DNA of 64,000 bases. It comes from Bacillota bacterium. Its GTDB lineage: Bacteria > Bacillota > Negativicutes > CTSoil-072. Location: assembly GCA_017889545.1 (NCBI GenBank), contig JAGFZV010000013.1, positions 30,407-94,406 on the forward strand, given 5' to 3'. Shown in pieces: positions 26,347 through 35,991 of this stretch. Under the pieces are notes generated by a model. It had not been told where the DNA came from and did no database searches. It saw only the letters and a program-made list of their open reading frames with translations. Made by a program: the position numbers and the translations under genes. How positions within the stretch are numbered: position 1 is the stretch's first letter; every line of letters begins with the position of its first letter.

Positions 26347-27701
26347 CAATCGTCCCCCTTGCGGATGCTGTTCCATACAGGTGAACAGAGCGTAGAATAT
26401 ACCTCTTCGGCAAAATTAATCGCCCCAACATAACCGCTCAAGGGATGTTTCCGGTCATGGTTGTGGTCAATAAACGCAATCCCCAATTTATACGCCAGAG
26501 GCCGTTCCTTCACCCCGCCTACCAATAGGTTAGCCCCTTTCGACACCATGAACCGTTCCAGTTCCGCCGGGTTCGCATCGTCCAGGATAACCGTTCCCTC
26601 GTCAACCAGTTCATTGATCGTATCGTATTCTTCCTGCCGTCCGGTCTGTGTTCCGACCATGACAACTTCGACGCCGATCTCGCGAAATTGTTTGATCAAG
26701 GAAATCGCTTTAAATCCGCCGCCGACATAAATCGCCGCTTTTTTACCGGCAAATTTGCCGCGATACCAATCAATAACCGGCTTTGTTTTCGCTATTTCCC
26801 GGGAAATAAGCAGTTCCGCTTTTGCGGCTGCACTGACATTATCCAGCGCTGCAGCAATCCGGCGCAGCGAATCCGCCGTATCTTCCAAACCCAAAAACGA
26901 TACGCGGATATAGGGAATTTCATATAACTCTTCCATTTTTGTCGCCAAATAATTCATGGAACCGGCACACTGCATAATATTCAAAGAAGCTTGAGGAGCC
27001 GTCTTAATCTTGGCGTACGTGGAGTCGCCGGTAAATACAACATTTAATTCAATGCCGATTTCCCGCAAGTATTCTTCAATAATCCATGCTTCACCAGCCA
27101 AGTTAAAATCGCCCAAATAATTAATACTCCCAGCCTTTTTACTCCATATTTGTTTTGTCGGTTCAATCAACTGCAGCAAAGTATCACAGGCCGCCCGGTA
27201 GCCGGCAGCCTTATTGCCGATGAAACCGCTGGATTGGACCGGCAGAACCTCAACCCCATGGCGGGAGGTCGCCGACTTGCATATGGCGTCCAGATCATCG
27301 CCGATGACGCCGACAATGCAAGTCGAGTATACGAATAGTAATGACGGACTATATTTCGCCACCAGTTCATCAATAGCGGCAGTTAACTTTTTCCCTCCGC
27401 CAAAAATAACATCCTGTTCTTTCAAATCGGTACAAAAGCTATTCCGGTACAGCTCGGATCCGCTGCTTAAGCTACCGCGAATATCCCAGGTGTAACTGGC
27501 GCAGCCAATCGGCCCGTGCACTAAATGAATAGCGTCCGTAACCGGATTGAGCACCACTCTTGCACCGCAATAAACGCAGGCTCGCTGGCTTACACAGCCG
27601 GCAATGCTGTCTGCATCGCATTTAATTTGGTTTTTCTGCTTGCCTTTTGTGGCAATGAAATCCTGCCTGGATTCCAGCATTTCAACGGCGCCCACATTCA
27701 T
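26346..27701 (-). CDS. nifE: NifE, FeMo-cofactor scaffold alpha subunit
   Basis: 451 residues from ATG 27701, preceded by GGAAGGA. Partner of NifN. Conserved cysteines lie in QRACVYCGARVV, HGPIGCASYTWD and YSTCIVGVIGDD. The FeMo-co His ligand region of NifD is replaced as expected of NifE; the C-terminus ends after LSGYVGAINFAEE. It follows nifK by 37 bases in the operon. Confidence 0.94.
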   Translation of the reverse strand: MNVGAVEMLESRQDFIATKGKQKNQIKCDADSIAGCVSQRACVYCGARVVLNPVTDAIHLVHGPIGCASYTWDIRGSLSSGSELYRNSFCTDLKEQDVIFGGGKKLTAAIDELVAKYSPSLLFVYSTCIVGVIGDDLDAICKSATSRHGVEVLPVQSSGFIGNKAAGYRAACDTLLQLIEPTKQIWSKKAGSINYLGDFNLAGEAWIIEEYLREIGIELNVVFTGDSTYAKIKTAPQASLNIMQCAGSMNYLATKMEELYEIPYIRVSFLGLEDTADSLRRIAAALDNVSAAAKAELLISREIAKTKPVIDWYRGKFAGKKAAIYVGGGFKAISLIKQFREIGVEVVMVGTQTGRQEEYDTINELVDEGTVILDDANPAELERFMVSKGANLLVGGVKERPLAYKLGIAFIDHNHDRKHPLSGYVGAINFAEEVYSTLCSPVWNSIRKGDD

Positions 27702-27738
27702 CACATCCTTCCAGGCCGATTGGCGGCCACACAATGTC

Positions 27739-29127
27739 TTACATGACTAATTCGAAATCTTCATCCGCAGCATCACGATCGGCACGGTCAAGCAACGCTC
27801 CGCTAATCATTTCAATTAACCGCATTGCTCCCCGGTAACCAACAAGCGGCATATACGAATGAACGCTGCGATCAAGAACCGGGAAGCCGGCCCGGACAAA
27901 CGGAATATCTTCCGCCCGGGCAATGTACTTTCCATAAGTAGTGCCAATGAGTAAGTCAACCGGCTGATTTTTAATCCATTGATGAAGAGTAAACAAGTCT
28001 CCTCCGGCTTTCACGTTCGCCGTCAAATTGGCTTCAAGCAACATTCCATTGATATCCTCTTCAAAACTGCCTACGGCCGAACCAATTGCGCCCCCCGGCG
28101 TGCCCGTCAGAATATGTACCGGCGCCATGCCCAAACTCAACACAAATTCCGTCAAGCCGGTGACAATATCCGGATCACCAAAAATCGCTACCCGTTTTCC
28201 ATGGAAATGAAAATGTGTATCGGTCATAATATCAACCAGTTGCCCGCGTTCTTCCTCAATCTCAGCAGGAACCTCCTGAGCAAAACTGCCGCGCAGCGCC
28301 ATCAGAAATGCATCTGACGCTTTGATCCCAATGGGGGTCTTTAATGCAAGGGCGGGAACTTTACATTTTGAAGACAATAATTCCGCCGCATCGCTGGAAG
28401 CAAAACGCCCCAATGCGATCGTTAATTTTGAATTTCCGGTATCCTTCAATTGTTCGATTGTCGTTCCACCTGCCGGATACATATTGAACTCGCCGGTCAT
28501 CGGTGAATCGACTACTCCTGAAGTATCCGGAAAGAGAATGGATTCGATGTTCATGGCTTTCAGCAGCCGCTTGATCTCCCGCATATCGCCGGGATTAACG
28601 AATCCGGGGATGATATTCACCTGATCTTTTTTAACCGTTGTTGAAGCTTGTGCCAAATATTTGACCATGGACTTGGTCATATTGGAAAAACCGGTAATAT
28701 GGGAGCCTTGATAACTCGGCGTATTGGTATGAATAACCAACTTGCCTTCCGGTATTTCTGCACTCTGAATAAGGCTGGGAATATCATCACCGATCGTTTC
28801 CGACAAACAAGTGGTATGAATTGCGATCACATCCGGGCTATAAACTTGAAAGATATTTTTTATTGCCGTTTTCAAGTTGGCGCCACCGCCAAAAACTGAT
28901 GACCCTTCCGTAAAACTACTGGTAGTAGCCATCACCGGATCACGAAAATGACGAGTCAAATGCATACGATGGTACGAACAGCACCCTTGTGAACCATGAC
29001 TGTGCGGCAAACAACGGTGAATTCCAAGCGCGGCATACATCGCGCCAATCGGTTGACAGGTTTTGGCAGGATTAATCAGGCCGCCGCTCAACCGCGGCTT
29101 CATTTCTTTTGGTGTGCAATCTAACAT
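27739..29127 (-). CDS. nifK: Nitrogenase MoFe protein beta chain
   Basis: 462 residues from ATG 29127, two bases after the nifD stop. With NifD forms the dinitrogenase tetramer and shares the P-cluster. Cysteines are in AKTCQPIGAM, HGSQGCCSY and HTTCLSETIGDD. At about 460 residues it is short compared with proteobacterial NifK (about 520), lacking their N-terminal extension, as is common in clostridial and methanogen types. AAGGAG precedes the start by 10 bases. Confidence 0.96.
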   Translation of the reverse strand: MLDCTPKEMKPRLSGGLINPAKTCQPIGAMYAALGIHRCLPHSHGSQGCCSYHRMHLTRHFRDPVMATTSSFTEGSSVFGGGANLKTAIKNIFQVYSPDVIAIHTTCLSETIGDDIPSLIQSAEIPEGKLVIHTNTPSYQGSHITGFSNMTKSMVKYLAQASTTVKKDQVNIIPGFVNPGDMREIKRLLKAMNIESILFPDTSGVVDSPMTGEFNMYPAGGTTIEQLKDTGNSKLTIALGRFASSDAAELLSSKCKVPALALKTPIGIKASDAFLMALRGSFAQEVPAEIEEERGQLVDIMTDTHFHFHGKRVAIFGDPDIVTGLTEFVLSLGMAPVHILTGTPGGAIGSAVGSFEEDINGMLLEANLTANVKAGGDLFTLHQWIKNQPVDLLIGTTYGKYIARAEDIPFVRAGFPVLDRSVHSYMPLVGYRGAMRLIEMISGALLDRADRDAADEDFELVM

Positions 29128-29128
29128 G

Positions 29129-30742
29129 TTACGCCACTCCTTCCTCAGTAACCGTTCCAATTAGCAGCGGTTGATTTTTCCAGGGGGGAACAATATAGTT
29201 CCAGGTTGGCGAGGAGAAGCCCATGCTGACATCCCTGGCAAAATTGACAGCGCCGTTAAAACCGGCATATGGGCCGCTATAATCATAGGAATGCAGCTGT
29301 TTGGCAGGAATGCCCATTTTTTGCACAACATACTTGTCTTTTATGCCGGAGGCGAAAATGTCCGGTTTCAAGAGTTTGATCAATTCATCCGTTTCGTATT
29401 GATTAATGTCGTCAACGATGATTTTCCCTTCCGCCATATCAATGTTCATACCAGCGTAATTACTCAATGGGATTTCTTTTTTCAATGCTTCAAGCCGCTC
29501 TGGAGACATCTTTAGGCGAAAACGGCCTTCATCCGCCTCTACATGTAATTCCGGGATATTCTTACTATCCGCATCCGGTTTGATATCCGGCAGAACCTGA
29601 CGGCCTTCATAGTCATCCCTGTGGGCAAATTCATAGCCTGCCAGCACGGTGTCGATTCCCAATTCAGCAAATAAACCTTGATAATGATGTCCGCGTGATC
29701 CGCCAACGAAACAAAATGCGGTTTTTCCGTTGCAAACTTTTTTGTATTGCTCAATTACCGGTTCAATTCTGGCCAGCTCCCGGGCAATGACCTCTTCCGT
29801 TTTTTTCGTCAACGCTTCATCATTGAAATAAATAGCCATATTGCGCAGTGTCTCAATCATGGATTGAATGCCAATAAAGTTTACTTTGAGCCATGGTGTA
29901 CCATATTTTATTTCCAGCATTTCCGCAATATAGTTGATGGACCGGTGGCACTGCACCAAATTCAATTCGGCAACATGGGCGTTTTTCAGTTCCTCGTAAG
30001 AGCCGTCCCCAGTCATCACGGTGACAATATGGTAGCCGATCTCTTCGAGAGTCCTTTTGATTTCCCAGCCATCGCCACCGATATTATATTCGCCCAAAAT
30101 ATTAATTGCGAATTTCGCCGGAGCAGCCTCTTGCTCGCCTGCTCCAATTACCTTATCCAGCAAAATATTGTTTGCGATGTGGTGGCCTGCTGATTGGCTC
30201 ACTCCCTTGTAGCCTTCGCAATTAAACGCCAATATGGGAATGCCATGCCGTTTCTGCGCCGCTCTTGCTACCGCGTTGATATCATCGCCAATCAATCCTA
30301 CCGGGCAAGTAGCAGAGATACTGATCGCATTGGGATGAAAGGTCTCAACAACTTCATCAATTACTTTGGCCAGTTTTTTTTCACCGCCGAACACAATGTC
30401 GCTTTCCTGCATATCGGTTGACACACAATAATTAAGAAAATTTTTGGTTGGATCTTCCGATTTTGCTTTATTGCGGCGGGTTCCCCAAGCATAGTAGCCA
30501 CAACCTACCGGACCATGCACGATGTGGATCATGTCTTTCAGCGGTCCGACGACAACCCCTTTGCAGCCGGCGTAAGCGCATCCACGGTTTGTCATAATGC
30601 CGGGAACAGTTCGTGTATTTGCCTCAATAATCTGTGATTCTTGACTTGCATCTTTAATTAAAATATGTTTTTTACGGCTTTTTGCGACTTTTGCCGGATA
30701 TTTTTCCAGTATCGCATCTAATTGTTCTTTTGTGATAGCCAT
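29129..30742 (-). CDS. nifD: Nitrogenase MoFe protein alpha chain
   Basis: 537 residues. Holds FeMo-co. P-cluster cysteines at 55 (RGCAYAG), 81 (HGPVGC) and in ATCPVGLIGDD; the FeMo-co Cys ligand is in NLVQCHRSINY and the His ligand in QLHSYDYSGPY. An extra Cys60 follows the first P-cluster ligand (AGCKG). The length includes the roughly 50-residue insertion region near 380-430 typical of clostridial NifD. There is no anfG-like delta subunit, and this supports a molybdenum enzyme. Confidence 0.97.
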   Translation of the reverse strand: MAITKEQLDAILEKYPAKVAKSRKKHILIKDASQESQIIEANTRTVPGIMTNRGCAYAGCKGVVVGPLKDMIHIVHGPVGCGYYAWGTRRNKAKSEDPTKNFLNYCVSTDMQESDIVFGGEKKLAKVIDEVVETFHPNAISISATCPVGLIGDDINAVARAAQKRHGIPILAFNCEGYKGVSQSAGHHIANNILLDKVIGAGEQEAAPAKFAINILGEYNIGGDGWEIKRTLEEIGYHIVTVMTGDGSYEELKNAHVAELNLVQCHRSINYIAEMLEIKYGTPWLKVNFIGIQSMIETLRNMAIYFNDEALTKKTEEVIARELARIEPVIEQYKKVCNGKTAFCFVGGSRGHHYQGLFAELGIDTVLAGYEFAHRDDYEGRQVLPDIKPDADSKNIPELHVEADEGRFRLKMSPERLEALKKEIPLSNYAGMNIDMAEGKIIVDDINQYETDELIKLLKPDIFASGIKDKYVVQKMGIPAKQLHSYDYSGPYAGFNGAVNFARDVSMGFSSPTWNYIVPPWKNQPLLIGTVTEEGVA

Positions 30743-30788
30743 GCCATTTTACCCTCCCCTATTGCTCTGATCCATGACAAAACGTTTT

Positions 30789-31199
30789 TTAAATTGCGTA
30801 TTCGCCGCTTTCTCCGGTTCGGACCCGAACAATATCCATTGTCGGCAAAACGAAAATTTTCCCATCCCCCACATTGTTGTCGGTCTGGTTTGCTTTAATG
30901 ATTGCATGAATAATCCGCTCTACATCATCATCGTGGGCAAATACGGTAAACATGCGACGCGGAAACAACCGCGAACCGTCCAAAAAACTATCAATCAACG
31001 CTTCCGTTTCTTTATCGTCTTCTGCCTTGGCCAATTCCATTAAATTGGCCCGGCGTGTGGCGATCCGTTCTTTTTCTTCCACCAATTTACCGCGGCCCAT
31101 GACTTTCTCTGCGGTAAACCCGGCAGCTCCTACATCTACCAGAGCTTTCTTGGTAGCGCTGGTTTTATTCATGCGCACTACGGCAATAATTTCTTTCAT
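30789..31199 (-). CDS. nifI2: PII-like nitrogenase regulator NifI2
   Basis: 136 residues. PII-family protein that, with NifI1, blocks dinitrogenase activity under ammonium and is relieved by 2-oxoglutarate in methanogens and some Firmicutes. The long T-loop with the FLDGSRLFPRRMF insertion and the C-terminal VGDGKIFVLP B-loop identify the NifI2 type. It lies 12 bases downstream of nifI1 and just before nifD, the usual place. Confidence 0.94.
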   Translation of the reverse strand: MKEIIAVVRMNKTSATKKALVDVGAAGFTAEKVMGRGKLVEEKERIATRRANLMELAKAEDDKETEALIDSFLDGSRLFPRRMFTVFAHDDDVERIIHAIIKANQTDNNVGDGKIFVLPTMDIVRVRTGESGEYAI

Positions 31200-31211
31200 C
31201 GCTTCGCCCTC

Positions 31212-31538
31212 CTAAAGTCCGGCGGCGGCAGTAGAGACAGTGTAAACCTCATCAACCGCACTGACAAAAATTTTACCATCTCCATAAGCTCCCTTGGCGC
31301 TTGTTTTTGCGGTCCGCAATATTACACTGATCACATCCTCTTTATCCTCATCGCGCACGACCAGCATAATGAGAGCCTTGGGGATTTCATCATAGACGAT
31401 CCCGCCAATTTTTATCCCCTTTTGCTTGCCGCGTCCGACAACGTCAATGACTGTCGCCGCATGAAATCCGGCTGTTGATAACTCGTATAACACTTCATCC
31501 TTCTTTTCCGGTCTGACAATAGCTCGTATTAGCAACAT
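31212..31538 (-). CDS. nifI1: PII-like nitrogenase regulator NifI1
   Basis: 108 residues, PII fold. Starts LLIRAIVRPEK, with a short T-loop (GRGKQKGIKIGGIVYDEIP) and the nucleotide-binding GAYGDGKIFVS near residue 83. Works with NifI2 as a post-translational switch. It lies between nifH and nifI2, an order (H-I1-I2-D-K) shared by methanogens and anaerobic Firmicutes, and hints that fixation here is switched by nitrogen status at protein level. Confidence 0.94.
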   Translation of the reverse strand: MLLIRAIVRPEKKDEVLYELSTAGFHAATVIDVVGRGKQKGIKIGGIVYDEIPKALIMLVVRDEDKEDVISVILRTAKTSAKGAYGDGKIFVSAVDEVYTVSTAAAGL

Positions 31539-31582
31539 AACTCCACACTCCTCAATTGTTATCGGTTCATATTGTTTTGAAA

Positions 31583-32640
<1,058 letters not shown>

Positions 32641-32642
32641 TG

Positions 32643-32687
32643 TAAAAAACACAGGGGCTCACAAATGCTATTGCATTCGTAAGCCCC
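32643..32687 (-). terminator. Intrinsic terminator upstream of nifH
   Basis: A 15-bp stem with two mismatches: GGGGCTCACAAATGC at 32654-32668 and its near-complement at 32673-32687, with a 4-base loop. On the minus strand it is followed by TGTGTTTTTT. It would stop transcripts coming from the binding-protein gene before they enter the nif leader. Confidence 0.75.
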
Positions 32688-32741
32688 ATTGCTATACCGT
32701 AACCTTATCGTTTACAGTGCTATGTAATTTTTAAACAGTCA

Positions 32742-32775
32742 GGGGCTTACAAACGCTGCTGCGTTTATAAGCCCC
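32742..32775 (-). repeat. Second copy of the GGGGCTTAC hairpin
   Basis: GGGGCTTACAAACGC at 32742-32756 pairs with 32761-32775 around a 4-base loop with one mismatch. It closely repeats the sequence of the terminator hairpin 88 bases away. No T-run of comparable strength follows, so it may be a duplicate terminator or a binding site. Confidence 0.65.
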
Positions 32776-32887
32776 ATCGCTTTAGAAAATGTGATTTCCT
32801 TGAGTATAGCACAGCAATTCGCGTTGAGCAATACCCTGTATTATTTTCGCAATATTCACTTCAAACGGATTTCTTCCCAAATCTAAA

Positions 32888-34051
32888 TTACTTTACCGTT
32901 TGTTTATAAACCTGTTTCCCGTCTTTCAGCTCGATAATGACTACACCGCGTACAGCATCATGCGTAGCATTCAACTTCATTTCGCCGCTTACACTGACAA
33001 AATTCTGCGTTGCGGCCAATGCTTCTCGTATTTTATTCGCCTCAGTGCTGTTGGCCCGTTTAATGGCATCCACCAGTAATTTGGCGGCATCATAACCCAT
33101 TGCAGCCATGGAATCCGGTATTTGACCGTATTCTTTTTTATACGCTTCAACAAACGCATTGGATGTTGGATTTTTATCTTCTACCGAATAAAAATTAGTA
33201 AAATATGTATTGTTTAAAGCTTGCGGACCGCCCAGTTCAACCAAAGTAGGCGAATCCCAAGCGTCAGCTCCTAAAATAGGCGCCGTAATACCCAGTTCAC
33301 GCGCCTGCTTAATGATTTTCCCGACATCCTCATAATAACCAGGAATGTACAGCAGATCCGGATTTTGTGCTTTGATCTTAGTCAGGATCGATTTGTAATC
33401 CTGATCTTTCTGGAGATACGCTTCTTCAATTGCAATTTGTCCGCCGCCCGCAGTGAAGGCATCCTTGAATATTTTCGTTAACCCTTTGCTGTAATCACTG
33501 GCGCTATCCGTCATGATCGCCGCTTTTTTGACCTTAAGACCATTTAACGCAAAGTTAGCGCCTACAACGCCCTGAAACGAATCGATGAAACAAGCCCGGA
33601 ATGTATACTCTTTTACTTTCCCGGTCCGCTGATCAACGGTTACACCCGGATTCACTGTCGCAGCAGCAACAAAGGGTATTTTATTATCTTCAGCGACGGC
33701 CGAAGCGGCAATCCCGCAGGAACTGACTGTAAAGCCGGTTACAGCAACGACTTTATCCTGAGTAATGACCTTCGTCATCGCATTGGCGGACTCAGAAGGT
33801 TCGCCTTTATTATCGGCAGTAACAATTTGGATCTGTTTTCCCAAAACACCGCCGGCGGCATTGATTTCTTTGAAGGCCAGCTTAGCGCCGTTCGCCGCAG
33901 AAGTGCCATAAGACGCCGTATTTCCTGTCAATTCATAAACCATACCAATTTTGATATCCTTGCTTGCACTGCTCCCGCAACCGGCAAGCAACCCGGCAAT
34001 ACAAACGAGAACAATTGCAAAAGAAGCGATTCGGGTAAATCTCTTTGCCAT
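32888..34051 (-). CDS. Branched-chain amino acid-type ABC transporter substrate-binding lipoprotein
   Basis: 387 residues from ATG 34051 (GAGGGGG 5 bases or so upstream). LivJ/periplasmic-binding type I fold: lipobox LLAGC near residue 25, then IKIGMVYELTGNTASYG and a ligand-contact segment VSSCGIAASAVAEDNKIPFV. The ligand may be an amino acid, amide or urea-type compound; the sequence does not decide. No permease or ATPase gene is adjacent, so it is an orphan component. It lies upstream of nifH on the same strand but separated by terminators. Confidence 0.88.
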   Translation of the reverse strand: MAKRFTRIASFAIVLVCIAGLLAGCGSSASKDIKIGMVYELTGNTASYGTSAANGAKLAFKEINAAGGVLGKQIQIVTADNKGEPSESANAMTKVITQDKVVAVTGFTVSSCGIAASAVAEDNKIPFVAAATVNPGVTVDQRTGKVKEYTFRACFIDSFQGVVGANFALNGLKVKKAAIMTDSASDYSKGLTKIFKDAFTAGGGQIAIEEAYLQKDQDYKSILTKIKAQNPDLLYIPGYYEDVGKIIKQARELGITAPILGADAWDSPTLVELGGPQALNNTYFTNFYSVEDKNPTSNAFVEAYKKEYGQIPDSMAAMGYDAAKLLVDAIKRANSTEANKIREALAATQNFVSVSGEMKLNATHDAVRGVVIIELKDGKQVYKQTVK

Positions 34052-34195
34052 CTTTATCCCCCTCAAAACAAAATTCATGAACAACAAATAATACCATTCA
34101 ACATTCTTTTTATTTTACACCATTTGCCTGATTATGGCAACACATTGCATGAACTGTCTGACTACACCGGCAACTCACTGGAAGTACGTCTGCAT

Positions 34196-34867
34196 TTATA
34201 AACCATCATATTTTGTATGAATTCTATATTCATTGGCAACTTTCCCCATTGTGTCATCGCTGTAGATCAGCAAGAGCGCAGTAGCTGTAAATATCACCGT
34301 ATCATGTACTATGGGCAGATAAATAATTGATGCTTGATCACCATTGCTTGTTTTACCCCTCCACGTCCTGATCAAAAAGTCATTCGGTGTTTTGGTTTTG
34401 TACATCATCATCCAGAGGTCCGTAGTTTCGTTAAAAAGACCGTATTTTTTTTTCATTTGTCTCAGCGTTTCTTGCATTACCGGCACTGCAATCATCCCCA
34501 CCAGGTCGGCTGGTTTGATCATGATTTCTATCTCATATACAGCGTCTTTAAAAAACCTGACTAATACTTCAGCGGGTTCATCCGCAAACCTTCCACTATA
34601 TGTAATTTCAGCAGTTGCGGGTTGTGGCGTCTGATCGTTGATTTGTGTATAGAATTTACTTTTCATTTTTTCGTTCACACTATTGCGGTTATCGCCCCAA
34701 ATAATACCCAAGGCTCCATCAATGATGACTTCTTTTGTTTTATATTCTTCTTTAACAACAACATATTCTTCTTTTTTATTCTTACTTCTACCCTGCAAAG
34801 TGAAGCCAGCCCAAACAATTATAAGTATTACCAAAAAGATGATGCCAATAATCATATCTTGCGACAT
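34196..34867 (-). CDS. Membrane-anchored protein of unknown function
   Basis: 223 residues from ATG 34867, preceded by AAGGGGG. One N-terminal transmembrane helix (about residues 5-22) followed by a basic then charged linker and a soluble domain of about 170 residues. The soluble part contains GIIWGDNRNSVNEKM, resembling small periplasmic or cytoplasmic domains that start with a strand and helix. I do not recognise the family. It is followed by a single-gene gap before the lipoprotein gene and may share its transcript. Confidence 0.6.
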   Translation of the reverse strand: MSQDMIIGIIFLVILIIVWAGFTLQGRSKNKKEEYVVVKEEYKTKEVIIDGALGIIWGDNRNSVNEKMKSKFYTQINDQTPQPATAEITYSGRFADEPAEVLVRFFKDAVYEIEIMIKPADLVGMIAVPVMQETLRQMKKKYGLFNETTDLWMMMYKTKTPNDFLIRTWRGKTSNGDQASIIYLPIVHDTVIFTATALLLIYSDDTMGKVANEYRIHTKYDGL

Positions 34868-35120
34868 CACATCGGACCCCCTTACCATGATTTTACCCTT
34901 GCCATATCTAATATCTAATTCTATTTTATCAGAAAATTACAATATTACTTTGTATTTTTAAACATTTTCTCGTCCCGCAAAAAAATGGTTCATTTTCAAG
35001 TCTTTACAAAATAAGGAACCCGCAATATAATGGTCAATGAATATTGGAACGTCATTTTCCTTTTTATTCAAGAATTTACTACCTAAGGCTTGAAATAAAA
35101 ACCAAGGAGGATAAACTGGA

Positions 35121-35333
35121 GTGAAAAAAGTACTGTTGTTAGTAATCTGCCTATTATTTAGTATGTCAGTATGTTTTGCCGGAGAAGCGCCACAAAAAAC
35201 TGTTTTTGAGGTGGTTGATTCTCCTGTTAATATTCAGGCAGCATTCGATGCTAGTTTCGGCACGGTATCTTATGGGGAGTGGGAGCGGTTATACCAAGTT
35301 TGCAAGCAGGAAGTTACCCATATAAACCTATAG
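35121..35333 (+). CDS. Small exported protein
   Basis: 70 residues starting at GTG 35121, with AAGGAGG 11 bases upstream. Residues 1-20 are a clean signal peptide (KKVLLLVICLLFSMSV, ending CFAG). The mature part is about 50 residues with the phrase SFGTVSYGEWERLYQVCKQE and one Cys. I do not recognise it. A rho-independent terminator follows at 35426, so this is a self-contained plus-strand gene next to the adhesin locus. Confidence 0.6.
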   Translation: MKKVLLLVICLLFSMSVCFAGEAPQKTVFEVVDSPVNIQAAFDASFGTVSYGEWERLYQVCKQEVTHINL

Positions 35334-35425
35334 GGACATTTTTATTGATTGAGGCCGCATTTATATTTATGCATCAGACAAGTTTCATAAACCAAAGCTT
35401 GAGAAGCTATAATCTTTACGAGTTG

Positions 35426-35454
35426 AAACCACCTAATGGCCGGGTGGTTTTTTT
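35426..35454 (+). terminator. Intrinsic terminator of the small exported-protein gene
   Basis: AAACCACC (35426-35433) pairs with GGTGGTTT (35443-35450) and runs into seven T. It lies 93 bases after the stop of the 35121 gene. Confidence 0.8.
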
Positions 35455-35465
35455 AGTTGGGAAAA

Positions 35466-35502
35466 GAAAAAATGCCACTCCAAATGAGAAGTGGCATTTT
35501 TT
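35466..35502. terminator. Terminator between converging genes (bidirectional)
   Basis: AATGCCACT at 35471-35479 pairs with AGTGGCATT at 35490-35498; A-rich before, TTTTTT after. It lies 8 bases beyond the stop of the converging 35510 gene and ends the adhesin transcript. Confidence 0.8.
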
Positions 35503-35509
35503 CATTCAT

Positions 35510-35965
35510 TTATTGTGCATTCTCAATATTGATTTTGAAAGAAGCGACGAGAGCATCGTTAGCCATAATTTGATACGTATAAAGACCAGCTACAGCAGAT
35601 AGGTTCCAGTCCGTTACAAAACTGCGGATCGAATTATTGTTTTGGAAAGTAATCCCATTATAATTAGCCGTACTGATTACCTTGCCGGTAGCATCTTCGA
35701 CTATGTTAATGTCAACTCTGTAAGTTCCACTCATAAACAGAAGCTGATCGAGTGTGGTGAATTTAGAAATGGATGGATTTGCTCCTGAATGGTTTTCAAA
35801 CTTGATGTTGGTTGGTCCGATTACTACGAAGCCTTGTCCCTGCTGATATTCAATCTGATTGGCCATGACATGGTTGATGACCGAGACCGAATTCTTATCA
35901 GCGGCTAAACAAATGGCGGGCAGCAAGAACATTACCAATAACCAAACCATTACGATTTTTCTCAT
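35510..35965 (-). CDS. Exported protein associated with the adhesin locus
   Basis: 151 residues. A signal peptide (about residues 1-21: VMVWLLVMFLLPAICLA) is followed by a beta-rich domain, so it is periplasmic or secreted. The fold looks like an immunoglobulin-like module: strands with VVIGPTNIKFEN, YRVDINIVED and YTYQIMANDALVASF. It is 26 bases downstream of the trimeric autotransporter gene and probably cotranscribed from the same c-di-GMP-controlled promoter. It may help adhesin secretion or stability, which is inference. Confidence 0.65.
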   Translation of the reverse strand: MRKIVMVWLLVMFLLPAICLAADKNSVSVINHVMANQIEYQQGQGFVVIGPTNIKFENHSGANPSISKFTTLDQLLFMSGTYRVDINIVEDATGKVISTANYNGITFQNNNSIRSFVTDWNLSAVAGLYTYQIMANDALVASFKINIENAQ

Positions 35966-35991
35966 GTACTGTCATTTCCTTTCTCCAAACC

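Noticed and set aside
871..31199. Many antisense and shifted frames across the oxidoreductase, mutase and nif genes
   Set aside because: They overlap well-supported genes in full and have no ribosome sites or family patterns.
32690..32887. A sigma-54 promoter for nifH (TGGCAC-N5-TTGC)
   Set aside because: I looked on the minus strand and found no convincing match, and the nearby AAA+ regulator lacks GAFTGA. The nif promoter remains unidentified.
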